52,524 bases of DNA, from contig NZ_JYIT01000058.1 of NCBI RefSeq assembly GCF_000956545.1, positions 1 to 52,524 of the forward strand. Reading direction: 5' to 3'. The notes under the pieces are model-generated. The model was not told the DNA's origin. It saw only the letters and a program-made list of their open reading frames with translations, and did not search any database. This DNA comes from Microbacterium azadirachtae (lineage in GTDB: Bacteria > Actinomycetota > Actinomycetes > Actinomycetales > Microbacteriaceae). The position numbers were made by a program, and so were the translations under genes. This document shows, piece by piece, positions 1 to 7,853 of this stretch (position 1 is its first letter; each line of letters starts with the position of its first letter).

Positions 1-1824
1 GCGGGGCATCGCGAGACGCAGGATCCCGCCGACCGAGGCAGGAAGATCGGGGATCGGATCCGGCTCCGGACCCGGCTCCGGATCCGCGATCGGCTCCGGT
101 CGCGAAGGCTGCCGTTCCGACGGCCCAGAAGCGGTGCTCCCTGCCCCGGGAGCGGACCTGAGGGTCGTGTCGGCGGCCGACTCGGCCTCCCCGATGCGCA
201 CCACCCGGTCGGCGATCGCGCGGGCCGAGTGCCGGTGCGAGACGAGGAGCACGGTGGCGCCGCCGTCGGCCGCACGCCGGATCGCACGCCACAGCCGGTC
301 CTCGGTCGCCGCGTCCAGGGCGCTGGAGGGCTCGTCGAGCACCAGCACGCGGGCACCCGACCACAGCCGGTAGAGCGCGCGGGCCACGCCGACCCGCTGC
401 GCCTGCCCGCCGGAGAGCCCGGCCCCCTGCACGCCGAGCTCCTGAGCGGGATCGAGGTCGGCGGCCGCGGCGTCGTCGAGCGCCGCGCGCACCCGGGCGG
501 CGTCGGGCGCGGAGTCGCCGAGGGCGACGTTCGCCGCGATCGTGCCGCGGATCAGGCCCGGGCGCTGCCCCGCCCACGCGAGCCACGAGGACGGATCCGC
601 CGTCGCCGCGCCGTCCACGCGGATCGACCCGTCGTACGCGACCGCGCCGCGCAGCGCCGCGAGCAGACTCGACTTGCCGGATCCGCTGCGCCCCTCCACG
701 AGCGTCACCGTGCCGGGCTCAGCCGTGAACGACACCTCGGGCAGCCGTCGCTCCCTGTGGCGCACCGCGACCCCGTCGACGACCAGCCGGATCCCGGATC
801 CCGTGTCGAGGAGCGATGTCGGCTGTCCCGAGGGCGGTGTCGCGACCGACATCGCCCTGTGAGCGCCGGTGGGAGGCGCGGCAGACGCGTCCAGGATCTC
901 GAACACGTCCTCGGTCGCGGCGACGCCCTCGGCCGCGGCATGGAACTGCACGCCCACCTGCCGCAGCGGCAGGAACGCCTCGGGCGCCAGGAGCAGGACG
1001 AACAGCCCGACGCCGAGGGTCAGCTCGCCGTCGAGGAGCCGCAGCCCGACCGACACCGCGATGATCGCGACCGCCAGCGACGACAGCAGCTCCAGCGCGA
1101 ACCCGGAGAGGAAGGAATACCGCAGCACGCGCAGAGTCTCGCGCCGGTACTGCTCCGCCGTCTCCCGCATGCGGGCGGCGGCACGACGCTCCCGTCCGAA
1201 CAGCCGCAGCGTCGCGAGGCCCTGCACGGTGTCGGCGAAGCGCGCGGCGAGCGTCTGCAGCACCGTCAGCTGCCGCCGTTGCACGCCGCGCGTGGCGATG
1301 CCGATCAGGATCAGGAACAGCGGGATGAGCGGCAGCGTCACCACGGCCGCGAGCCCGCTCGGCCAGTCCTGCCACCACATCACGACGACGATCACCGGCG
1401 TCGCGATCGCGGTGAGCACGAGCTGCGGGATGTAGCGGGCGAAGTACGGATCCAGCGCGTCGAGGCCGTGACCCGCGATCACCGCCAGCGCTGAGCGGTT
1501 GCGCTCGCCCAGCCACGCGGGCCCTCGCCGTGCGATCGCGTCGAGCAGGGCGTCGCGCAGCTCTCGCCCGGTCTGCGCCGCGGCCCTGGCGCCCCAGGCC
1601 TCCGAGACCCACAGCAGCACGGCGCGCACGACCACGACCAACGCGAGCCACGGCAGCGCGCCGGCCGGCGAGCGCCCCTCCGCGACGGCGGTGATGCCGG
1701 TCGCGAGCAGGCCGGCGAACGCGATGACGACCGCCGTCTGCACGAGGGCGATGCCCGCCGAAACGGCGAGGTACGTCCGCGCAGCGGGCGCCCAGCGCAG
1801 CAGCCGCGGATCGATCGGCTTCAT
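1..1824 (-). CDS. cydDC: Fused CydDC-type thiol-reductant ABC exporter (C-terminal half outside the window)
   Basis: The 608 codons in the window encode a complete CydD-like half: transmembrane helices over roughly residues 1-300, then an ATPase domain with Walker A GRSGSGKS near residue 380, signature LSGGQAQR near 470, Walker B VLVLDEPSSALD near 490 and the H-loop SHRHS near 530. The frame then runs without a stop through a Pro/Glu/Asp-rich linker into a new hydrophobic-type start (ILRLAMPR) at the window edge, as expected if a CydC half follows in the same polypeptide. CydDC exports cysteine/glutathione to the periplasm and is needed to assemble cytochrome bd, which fits its place downstream of cydAB. 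The chosen ATG at 1824 has only a weak GGTGAG ribosome site. A 144-base gap separates it from cydB, so it may have its own promoter. The fusion is seen up to the edge; the second half is inferred. Confidence 0.88.
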   Translation of the reverse strand, partial: MKPIDPRLLRWAPAARTYLAVSAGIALVQTAVVIAFAGLLATGITAVAEGRSPAGALPWLALVVVVRAVLLWVSEAWGARAAAQTGRELRDALLDAIARRGPAWLGERNRSALAVIAGHGLDALDPYFARYIPQLVLTAIATPVIVVVMWWQDWPSGLAAVVTLPLIPLFLILIGIATRGVQRRQLTVLQTLAARFADTVQGLATLRLFGRERRAAARMRETAEQYRRETLRVLRYSFLSGFALELLSSLAVAIIAVSVGLRLLDGELTLGVGLFVLLLAPEAFLPLRQVGVQFHAAAEGVAATEDVFEILDASAAPPTGAHRAMSVATPPSGQPTSLLDTGSGIRLVVDGVAVRHRERRLPEVSFTAEPGTVTLVEGRSGSGKSSLLAALRGAVAYDGSIRVDGAATADPSSWLAWAGQRPGLIRGTIAANVALGDSAPDAARVRAALDDAAAADLDPAQELGVQGAGLSGGQAQRVGVARALYRLWSGARVLVLDEPSSALDAATEDRLWRAIRRAADGGATVLLVSHRHSARAIADRVVRIGEAESAADTTLRSAPGAGSTASGPSERQPSRPEPIADPEPGPEPDPIPDLPASVGGILRLAMPR

Positions 1825-1968
1825 CGGCTCACCGTCGCCGCGCCCGGCGCGACGGCTGCCGGATCCGGCGACGCGTGCCGGATCGATCCGGGGAGAACGC
1901 CCGGCATCCGTCGCCGGATCCTGCAGCCGTCCTCGCGGTGTGCGCGGTGTGCGTCGTGAGCGTCGGCG

Positions 1969-2994
1969 TCATGCGTGCGCGGGCGCCGCCTCGATCGTCG
2001 ACCGGCGCACGCGCTTGCGGAACACCCAGTACGTCCACGTCTGGTAGGCCAGGACGAGCGGCATCGCGATGAGCGCCGTCCAGCTCATGATCTGCAGGGT
2101 GAGCGGCGTGCTGGACGCGTTCTGGATCGTCAGCGAGTTCGCGGGATCGATCATCGACGGCAGCACGTTCGGGAACAGGGCCGAGAAGAGCATGAGCACC
2201 GCGGTGAGGATCGTCACGACCCCGGCCGCGAAGGCCCAGCCGTCCCGTCCGCGCAGCGAGAGGACGACCGACGCGATGAGGGACACCGCGGCGACGCCGC
2301 CGAGCGCGATCACGGCCCCCAGCAGCGACAGGCGCCCCGCGGCGATCACGATCGTCCACACCACGGTGCCCGCGGCAGCGAGCACGGTCGGCAGTGCCGC
2401 CAGCCGGGCCACGCGCCGGGCGCGCTCGTGCACGACGCCGTCGGTCTTCAGCGCCACGAAGTACAGCCCGTGCAGGAAGAAGAGCAGCAGGGTGGTCACG
2501 CCCACGAGGAGGCCGTACGGGTTCAGCAGGTCGAACACGGTCCCGCGGAAGATGTGCCGCTCGTCGAGCGCGACGCCCTGCACGATGTTCCCGAACGCGA
2601 CGCCCCACAGCAGTGCGGGCACGGCGGATCCGATGATGATCATCGTGTCGAAACGGCGGCGCCAGCGCGGGTCGTCCTTCTGGTGCCGGTACTCGAACGA
2701 GACGCCGCGCAGGATGAGCGCGAGCAGGATCAGCAGCAGCGGCAGGTAGAAGCCGCTGAACAGCGACGCGTACCACTCCGGGAACGAGGCGAACAGGCAC
2801 GCGCCCGCCACGATCACCCAGGTCTCGTTGAGATCCCACACGGGGCCGATGGTGTTGATCACCTGGCGGCGGGACACGTCGTCCCTGCCGAGGAACGGCA
2901 GCGACATCCCGACGCCGAAGTCGAAGCCGTCGAGCACGAAGTAGCCCACGAAGAACAGGGCGACGATCCAGAACCAGAGCGTTGCGAGATCCAT
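1969..2994 (-). CDS. cydB: Cytochrome bd ubiquinol/menaquinol oxidase subunit II
   Basis: A 341-residue multi-spanning membrane protein beginning MDLATLWFWIVALFF and containing the CydB hallmark GYFVLDGFDFGVG near the N-terminus. CydB pairs with CydA to form the high-affinity terminal oxidase that reduces O2 to water using menaquinol. The start at 2994 is supported by a GGAAGGAGAG ribosome site seven bases upstream. The frame extends further upstream, but that part overlaps the end of cydA and has no conserved residues. It follows cydA after 16 bases, so the two are surely cotranscribed. Confidence 0.95.
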   Translation of the reverse strand: MDLATLWFWIVALFFVGYFVLDGFDFGVGMSLPFLGRDDVSRRQVINTIGPVWDLNETWVIVAGACLFASFPEWYASLFSGFYLPLLLILLALILRGVSFEYRHQKDDPRWRRRFDTMIIIGSAVPALLWGVAFGNIVQGVALDERHIFRGTVFDLLNPYGLLVGVTTLLLFFLHGLYFVALKTDGVVHERARRVARLAALPTVLAAAGTVVWTIVIAAGRLSLLGAVIALGGVAAVSLIASVVLSLRGRDGWAFAAGVVTILTAVLMLFSALFPNVLPSMIDPANSLTIQNASSTPLTLQIMSWTALIAMPLVLAYQTWTYWVFRKRVRRSTIEAAPAHA

Positions 2995-3010
2995 GTCCGT
3001 CTCTCCTTCC

Positions 3011-4423
3011 TCAGTACACGACCGACGGGACGGGCGCGTCCTCGTCATGCTTCTCAGTGGTGTCCGGCCCCTTCTTGGCGGCCCGGACGATGAGCCCGAC
3101 CTCGACGACAGCGAGAGAGGCGTAGATCAGCGTGAAGGCGATGAGCGAGATGAGCACCTCGACGCCGCTCACCCCCGGCGAGACGCCGTTCTTCGTCGTC
3201 ATGAGACTGAACACGATCCAGGGCTGACGCCCCATCTCGGTGAAGACCCAGCCGACGATGTTGGCGCCGAGGGCGAGCGGGAACGACCAGATCGCGATCT
3301 TCCACATCCAGGGCGCCGGCGGCTTCTTGGCGCCCTTGCGCGTGATCCACAGACCCACGAGGGCGATGAAGGCGTGCAGCATGCCGAGGCCGATCATCCA
3401 GCGGAACGCCCAGTAGGTGATCCACAGCACAGGGGTGAACTCGGTGAGCCCGGTGGAGGCGAACTGCTGCGCGTACTGCGCGTTCAGGTCGTTGATGCCC
3501 TCCACGCAGCCGTTCAGGTCGTGCGTCGACAGGAAGGCGAGCAGATACGGCACCCGCAGCGACCAGATCTCGCCGGTGCCGTCGGGCGTGCCGATCGAGA
3601 ACAGCGAGAACGAGGCGTCCGCCCCGCAGCTCGAGTTGAACATCGCCTCCGCGGCGGCCATCTTCATCGGCTGGGTGCTGACCATCGCGAGTCCCAGCTG
3701 ATCGCCGGACAGGACGACGCCCGCCGTCGCGACGAGCATGCCCCACAGGCCGAACTTCAGCGCCGGCCGCAGCGTGTCGACGTGCTGCCCGCGGGAGATG
3801 TGCCAGGCCGAGACCGAGATCACGACGCCGGTCGCGAACATCAGCGCGCCGAAGATCGTGTGCGGGAACGCGGCGAGCGCGACCTTGTTGGTCAGCAGCG
3901 CCCAGAAGTCGGTGAGCTCGGCGCGGTTCGTCGCCGCGTTGTACGTGTAGCCGACCGGGTTCTGCATGAACGCGTTGGCGGCGATGATGAAGTAGGCCGA
4001 CAGGATCGTGCCGATCGCGGTGCCCCAGATCGTCGCGAGGTGCACCTTCTTCGGCAGCTTGTCCCAGCCGAAGATCCACAGGCCGATGAACGTCGCCTCG
4101 AGGAAGAAGGCGAGGAGCCCCTCGAACGCGAGCGGCGCGCCGAACACGTCGCCGACGAAGCGCGAGTAGTCCGACCAGTTCATGCCGAACTGGAACTCCT
4201 GCACGATGCCGGTCACGACGCCCATGGCGAAGTTGATGAGGAAGATCTTCGCGAAGAAGCGGGTGAGGTGCAGATATTCGATCTTCCCGGTGCGCACCCA
4301 CACCGTCTGGAAGATCGCGGTGACCGTGGCCATGCCGATCGTGAGCGGCACGAACAGGTAGTGGTAGACGGTCGTCAGCCCGAACTGCCACCGGGACAGG
4401 ACGAGGGGATCAAGCCAGTCCAT
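3011..4423 (-). CDS. cydA: Cytochrome bd oxidase subunit I
   Basis: This 470-residue protein has the CydA signatures: His21 in the first helix (equivalent to the haem b595 ligand), the EFQFG and FEGLLAFFLEA segments that hold the conserved glutamates, the WMIGLGM helix with the haem b558 Met ligand, and the quinol-site motif GWVFTEMGRQPW. At 470 residues it belongs to the short Q-loop class typical of Gram-positives. It catalyses quinol oxidation coupled to O2 reduction at low oxygen. Its ATG lies inside the last 14 bases of the upstream regulator gene, so translation of the two is probably coupled. Confidence 0.96.
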   Translation of the reverse strand: MDWLDPLVLSRWQFGLTTVYHYLFVPLTIGMATVTAIFQTVWVRTGKIEYLHLTRFFAKIFLINFAMGVVTGIVQEFQFGMNWSDYSRFVGDVFGAPLAFEGLLAFFLEATFIGLWIFGWDKLPKKVHLATIWGTAIGTILSAYFIIAANAFMQNPVGYTYNAATNRAELTDFWALLTNKVALAAFPHTIFGALMFATGVVISVSAWHISRGQHVDTLRPALKFGLWGMLVATAGVVLSGDQLGLAMVSTQPMKMAAAEAMFNSSCGADASFSLFSIGTPDGTGEIWSLRVPYLLAFLSTHDLNGCVEGINDLNAQYAQQFASTGLTEFTPVLWITYWAFRWMIGLGMLHAFIALVGLWITRKGAKKPPAPWMWKIAIWSFPLALGANIVGWVFTEMGRQPWIVFSLMTTKNGVSPGVSGVEVLISLIAFTLIYASLAVVEVGLIVRAAKKGPDTTEKHDEDAPVPSVVY

Positions 4424-5123
4424 GCGCGACGCCTCCTGTGTTCGCGGATCCTGCTCTGTCGTCGAATTCTGCCGTGCTCAGTCGGGGATCGCACGGATCG
4501 GCATCGCCGGATCCGGTGCGGACCAGCTCCACCGTGCATTCCTCGGGGCGGGCGGCCGAACGCACGCAGCGCGCGGCGAGAGGGCCGCCGGCCTGCGCCA
4601 GCACGCCCTGCATGAGGCCCAGGTGCACCTGGCACAGCACCGGCCGGTGCTCTGGACGCGCGGCGGCGTGCGGGCACGGTGTCAGCTCGACCGTGAGCCG
4701 GTCCTCATCGATGACGGGCTCGAAGCCGCTCTCCTCGAGATGCTCGACGAGGGCGTCGAGCTGATAGGTGGCGCGGCGCCCGAGCTCGGACGGATCCGTC
4801 TGCAGCATGCGGCGCAGCAGGTCACCCCGGCGGGCGGCGGCACCCGCCTTCTGCTGCGCGACCGGGCTCGTGGCCCCGGGAGCCCCGGTGGCCGCGCTGT
4901 ACAGCACGCGCGGCCGGCCCCGGGTGGTGCGCTGCTCGGTGGCCTGCACGACGTAGCCGCCCTCGATCAGCCGCTGCAGATGCTCGCGCACGGTGTTCGG
5001 GTGCAGCGAGGTCGCCTCGCACAGCTCGCCGATCGTGCGGCGGGGTCGCGACTGCACGAGGTGCAGGATCCGCACACGCGAATAACTGGAGATCGGCCCG
5101 CAGACGGGCCCGGCGCTGGCCAT
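4410..5123 (-). CDS. Winged-helix regulator with a C-terminal four-cysteine motif (COG2345/SufR-like), first gene of the cyd operon
   Basis: The 237-residue protein starts with an ArsR-like winged helix (about residues 15-75; recognition region SLHPNTVREHLQRL) followed by a helical linker. The C-terminal part carries Cys150, Cys164, Cys186 and Cys196 (TPCPHAA, VLCQVHLGL, ARCVRSA, EECTVEL). This is the layout of the COG2345/SufR-type regulators, some of which bind a Fe-S cluster. It overlaps cydA by 14 bases, so I infer that it senses redox state, oxygen or NO and controls the bd-oxidase operon including its own gene. The ATG at 5123 was chosen because the winged helix begins right after it and GGAG lies just upstream; earlier in-frame starts would add a non-conserved tail. 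Cluster binding is unproven. Confidence 0.78.
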   Translation of the reverse strand: MASAGPVCGPISSYSRVRILHLVQSRPRRTIGELCEATSLHPNTVREHLQRLIEGGYVVQATEQRTTRGRPRVLYSAATGAPGATSPVAQQKAGAAARRGDLLRRMLQTDPSELGRRATYQLDALVEHLEESGFEPVIDEDRLTVELTPCPHAAARPEHRPVLCQVHLGLMQGVLAQAGGPLAARCVRSAARPEECTVELVRTGSGDADPCDPRLSTAEFDDRAGSANTGGVAHGLA

Positions 5124-5247
5124 GGCTCCATACTCGCATCGCCCCCGCCTTCGGAAGGGTCGTGCGGCCGTGAATAATGCTCCGCGCAATAGGAGCTTCG
5201 GATCGCGACCATGCGGTTCACGGATCCAGGCCCCGGCGGGGGCGCCT

Positions 5248-5281
5248 TTCCGCGCGGAACGGGATCCTCTTCCGCGCGGAT
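5248..5281. terminator. Hairpin made from two TTCCGCGCGG palindromes, likely terminator of the moeA operon
   Basis: Two near-identical palindromic 12-mers, TTCCGCGCGGAA (5248-5259) and TTCCGCGCGGAT (5270-5281), can pair with each other to give a 10-bp stem with a 10-base loop directly at the stop codon of the DUF6457 gene. Alternatively the two palindromes, centred 22 bases apart (two helical turns), could be twin operators for the regulator-cyd operon that starts 125 bases away. Confidence 0.5.
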
Positions 5282-5562
5282 CAGGTCCCCGGATCGGACC
5301 GGTGGGCGAGCGCCAGCTCGGAGATCGCGGCGACCACGGCGCGCACGTCGCCGGGGCTGCCGCCCGCACGTCCGGCGACGAGGCCGGCGACGAACGCGCT
5401 GAACGGAGCCGCCGGGCGGGCCACGCCGTTCGCCACGTCGCGGGCGAGGTCGAGGATCAGCGCGATCGGCAGATCGTCCTCCGCGAGAGCGAACCGCTCG
5501 CGCAGCACGGCCGCCCAGTCGTCGAGCGCCTCCGGGGGAAGCGTGCGGTCGTTCTCTGTCAT
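5281..5562 (-). CDS. DUF6457 protein, last gene of the molybdenum-cofactor operon
   Basis: A 93-residue, mostly helical, acidic protein (LDDWAAVLRERF, LILDLARDVANGVARPAAPFSAFVAGLVAG). It matches the small DUF6457 family that in actinobacteria often sits beside, or is fused to, MobA. The start at 5562 overlaps the end of mobA by four bases (ATGA), so it is translationally coupled. Its role is unknown; position suggests a helper in Mo-cofactor maturation or delivery. Confidence 0.75.
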   Translation of the reverse strand: MTENDRTLPPEALDDWAAVLRERFALAEDDLPIALILDLARDVANGVARPAAPFSAFVAGLVAGRAGGSPGDVRAVVAAISELALAHRSDPGT

Positions 5563-6335
5563 GCGGGCTCCTCTGATCGGTCGGCGTCGGCGCGGGCGCG
5601 TGCGAGGTCGTCGGGGGTGTCGATGTCGGCGCTGGTCCCATCCTCGTCCGGGATCCATCGGATCGGAAGGCCGCCGAGGAGCGCGCGGCAGGAGGCGCCC
5701 TCGACCTCCCCGAGGGCGGCGAGCGCCGCCCTCACCGCGGCGACGCGGTAGCGTCCGGCGAGCCACTGCGGCCGCCCCTCGGCCCGGAACACGACGCCGG
5801 CGGCGGATCCGTCGGGAAGGGCGCCCGCCCCCTCGGACGCCACCCCCTCAGGCAGGGTCCCAGCTGCTCGCGGGCCGCGGATTGCGGCTTCGCGGGGTTC
5901 ATGTCCGCAATCGGCGACCAGTGACGGAGCGGAGGGGGTCGGATCCCGGCACATGAGGCGGGTCACGACGGCCTCGGGATCGGCGAGGTCGCCCGCAAGG
6001 AGCAGGATCTCCTCGGCGCGCGCGAGCGCGGGAAGCGCAAGAGCGGCGGCGAGCGCCGCGACCGGACCGCCGAACGGAGGCTCCTCCCGCACCCAGGTCA
6101 CCGCACCCGCGTCCTTCGCGCCGGCCTCGGGCGCGGTCTCGTCCGGGGCTGGTCCGACGGCGACGACCGGGGCGATCCCGTGGTCGGCCAGTGCGGAGAG
6201 GGCCCGACGCCAGGGCGTGGAGCCTCCGAGCGGGAGCAGGTGCTTCGCGGCCCCGCCCATCCGTCGCGCCCGGCCGCCCACGAGCACGACGGCGGCCACG
6301 GGTGCGGAGCCCCCCGACGGGGCGGATGCGGACAT
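5559..6335 (-). CDS. mobA: MobA-like molybdenum cofactor guanylyltransferase (NTP transferase)
   Basis: The 258-residue protein opens with the nucleotidyltransferase loop VVLVGGRARRMGGAAKHLL (residues about 16-34), a variant of the MobA consensus LAGGxSxRMGxDK. It continues with EEPPFGGPVAALAAAL and LLLAGDLAD, the expected nucleotide and metal-binding segments. The middle (about 135-180) is a low-complexity Pro/Gly/Ala insertion not seen in compact MobA proteins. The C-terminal IDTPDDLARAR is the usual family ending. It would attach GMP to molybdopterin. The ATG at 6335 lies five bases after the moeA stop. The Asp of the usual DK pair is replaced by Ala, so the exact activity is less certain than the fold. 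Confidence 0.82.
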   Translation of the reverse strand: MSASAPSGGSAPVAAVVLVGGRARRMGGAAKHLLPLGGSTPWRRALSALADHGIAPVVAVGPAPDETAPEAGAKDAGAVTWVREEPPFGGPVAALAAALALPALARAEEILLLAGDLADPEAVVTRLMCRDPTPSAPSLVADCGHEPREAAIRGPRAAGTLPEGVASEGAGALPDGSAAGVVFRAEGRPQWLAGRYRVAAVRAALAALGEVEGASCRALLGGLPIRWIPDEDGTSADIDTPDDLARARADADRSEEPA

Positions 6336-6340
6336 GACGC

Positions 6341-7573
6341 TCAGTCCAGATCCATCACGTCGACGAGATCGCCCACCTGCACCTCGTCGATCTCGGCCGG
6401 CACCACGGCGTACGCGGTCGCCCCGCCGAGCCCGACGCTCAGGTGCGATCCGGATCCTCCCCGCGACGCCGGCACGACCGCACCGTCGACGACCACGGCG
6501 GGCACGTACTGGCGGCGGCCCGGGGGCGTGCGCCACGCAGCCCCCGCCGGCACGCGACGCACCGGGCGGAAGACGGCGCTGCGGCCCTGCAGGCTCAGCA
6601 GCGCCGGGCGCACGAACGTCTCGAACGAGACGGCCGCACTGACCGGATTGCCCGGCAGCCCGAACAGGAGCACGCCCTCGGGGGTCACGCCGAACGCCTG
6701 CGGCTTGCCGGGCTGCATCGCCACGGGTCCGAACTCCATGACACCGGCGAGGCTCTGCCGCACGGGCTCATAGGCTCCGGCGCTCACCCCGCCCGAGAAG
6801 ATCACCACATCGGCGCCCCGCCGAGTGGCGTGCGCAACCGCGTCCGCAGGGCCGTCGCCCTCGTCGCCGACCACGGTGCGCAGCACGACCTCGGCCCCGG
6901 CCTCGGCGGCGAGACCCGACAGCAGGAGCGAGTTCGACTCCGGGATCTGTCCGCGGCGCAGGGGCGCGCCGGGCGGGACCAGCTCGGATCCCGTCGACAC
7001 GACCGCCACCCGCGGGCGGGGCGCGACCTGCACCTCGGCGACGCCGACGGAGGCGAGCGCGGACACCTGCCGCGGGCCCAGCAGCGTGCCGGCCGGGAGC
7101 ACCAGCGCGCCCGCGGCCGCATCGGCTCCGGCGCGACGCACGTGCGCTCCCGCTTCCCGCGGCGCTCGCCGCACCACGGCCGTCTCCAGGGAGTCGGCGA
7201 GCCCGCCGGCCGTGTCCTCGAAGGGCACGATCGTGTCGGCCTGGGTCGGCAGGGCGGATCCGGTCATGATGCGCACGGCGCAACCCGGGGCGAGAGGCGG
7301 ATCCTCCGCGCTTCCGGCCGGAAGGTCCGCCGTGACCCGCAGGGTCACGGGCGATCCGTCGGCCGCGCTCGCGACGTCGGTGAAGCGCACCGCGAACCCG
7401 TCCATGCCGGAGTTGTCGAAGGCCGGCACCGGGTTCGCCGCATGGGCGTCGGCCGCGAGCACCCGCCCGCCCGCCTCGGCGATCGGCACGGTCTCCGGCT
7501 CTCGGGGGCGCACGGCGGCGAGCACCCGCTCCTGCTGCTCCTCGACCGTGCGGTACGTGCTGCCCTGCCCCAT
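6341..7573 (-). CDS. moeA: Molybdopterin molybdotransferase
   Basis: A 410-residue MoeA inserting molybdate into adenylylated molybdopterin. Visible motifs: AFDNSGMDGFAV (residues 51-62), the VVSTGSEL/IPESNS segment of the MPT-binding domain, FSGGVSAG, QPGKPQAFG and FGLPGNPVSAAVSFE, with a C-terminal beta-barrel domain. The start at 7573 is preceded by AAGGAG at ideal spacing. It heads the leftward moeA-mobA-DUF6457 operon. No molybdoenzyme gene occurs nearby. Confidence 0.94.
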   Translation of the reverse strand: MGQGSTYRTVEEQQERVLAAVRPREPETVPIAEAGGRVLAADAHAANPVPAFDNSGMDGFAVRFTDVASAADGSPVTLRVTADLPAGSAEDPPLAPGCAVRIMTGSALPTQADTIVPFEDTAGGLADSLETAVVRRAPREAGAHVRRAGADAAAGALVLPAGTLLGPRQVSALASVGVAEVQVAPRPRVAVVSTGSELVPPGAPLRRGQIPESNSLLLSGLAAEAGAEVVLRTVVGDEGDGPADAVAHATRRGADVVIFSGGVSAGAYEPVRQSLAGVMEFGPVAMQPGKPQAFGVTPEGVLLFGLPGNPVSAAVSFETFVRPALLSLQGRSAVFRPVRRVPAGAAWRTPPGRRQYVPAVVVDGAVVPASRGGSGSHLSVGLGGATAYAVVPAEIDEVQVGDLVDVMDLD

Positions 7574-7731
7574 GCGCGCTCCTTCGTCAGTGCCTCCGAG
7601 CGTACGGGTTCGGCGGGGGCGACGTCCCTGTCCGACGCCATCCCTGTCCCCGGACCCGACCCGCACTGTCGCCCGTCCGCACTGTCATCGCCCGCGCCGT
7701 CGCGCGTCCACCACGTCGCCGCCCGCCAGAG

Positions 7732-7800
7732 CACAACGCAGGAGATCCCGGGCATGACGGCTGGATCCGCACCCATCCACCTGCCTTCTCCTGCGTCGTG
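7732..7800. repeat. Intergenic inverted repeat between moeA and radA
   Basis: Fourteen-base arms (7732-7745 CACAACGCAGGAGA; 7787-7800 TCTCCTGCGTCGTG) pair with one mismatch around a 41-base loop. It lies in the 280-base divergent gap between moeA and radA. I see no ribosomal or riboswitch-like core, so it is best described as an extragenic palindromic element of unknown role. Confidence 0.6.
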
Positions 7801-7841
7801 TCGGGCCGCGGCCGCTGCCCCGCGCTGTCGGCGGTCCCGGA

Positions 7842-7847
7842 TAGCCT
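7842..7847 (+). promoter_or_regulatory. -10 box of radA, leaderless arrangement
   Basis: TAGCCT is followed by six bases and then the radA ATG at 7854, which would place the transcription start at or next to the A of the start codon. No ribosome-binding site is present. Confidence 0.6.
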
Positions 7848-7853
7848 GAACCC

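Noticed and set aside
2993..4615. A 540-codon open frame antisense to cydA and the redox regulator
   Set aside because: It is opposite to clearly conserved genes and its translation is Arg/Gly/His-rich without domains, typical of frames opened by high GC at third positions.
7574..7853. Possible molybdenum-cofactor riboswitch upstream of moeA
   Set aside because: The 14-bp inverted repeat there lacks any recognisable Moco riboswitch core, and moeA has its own ribosome site close to the start without an overlapping hairpin.
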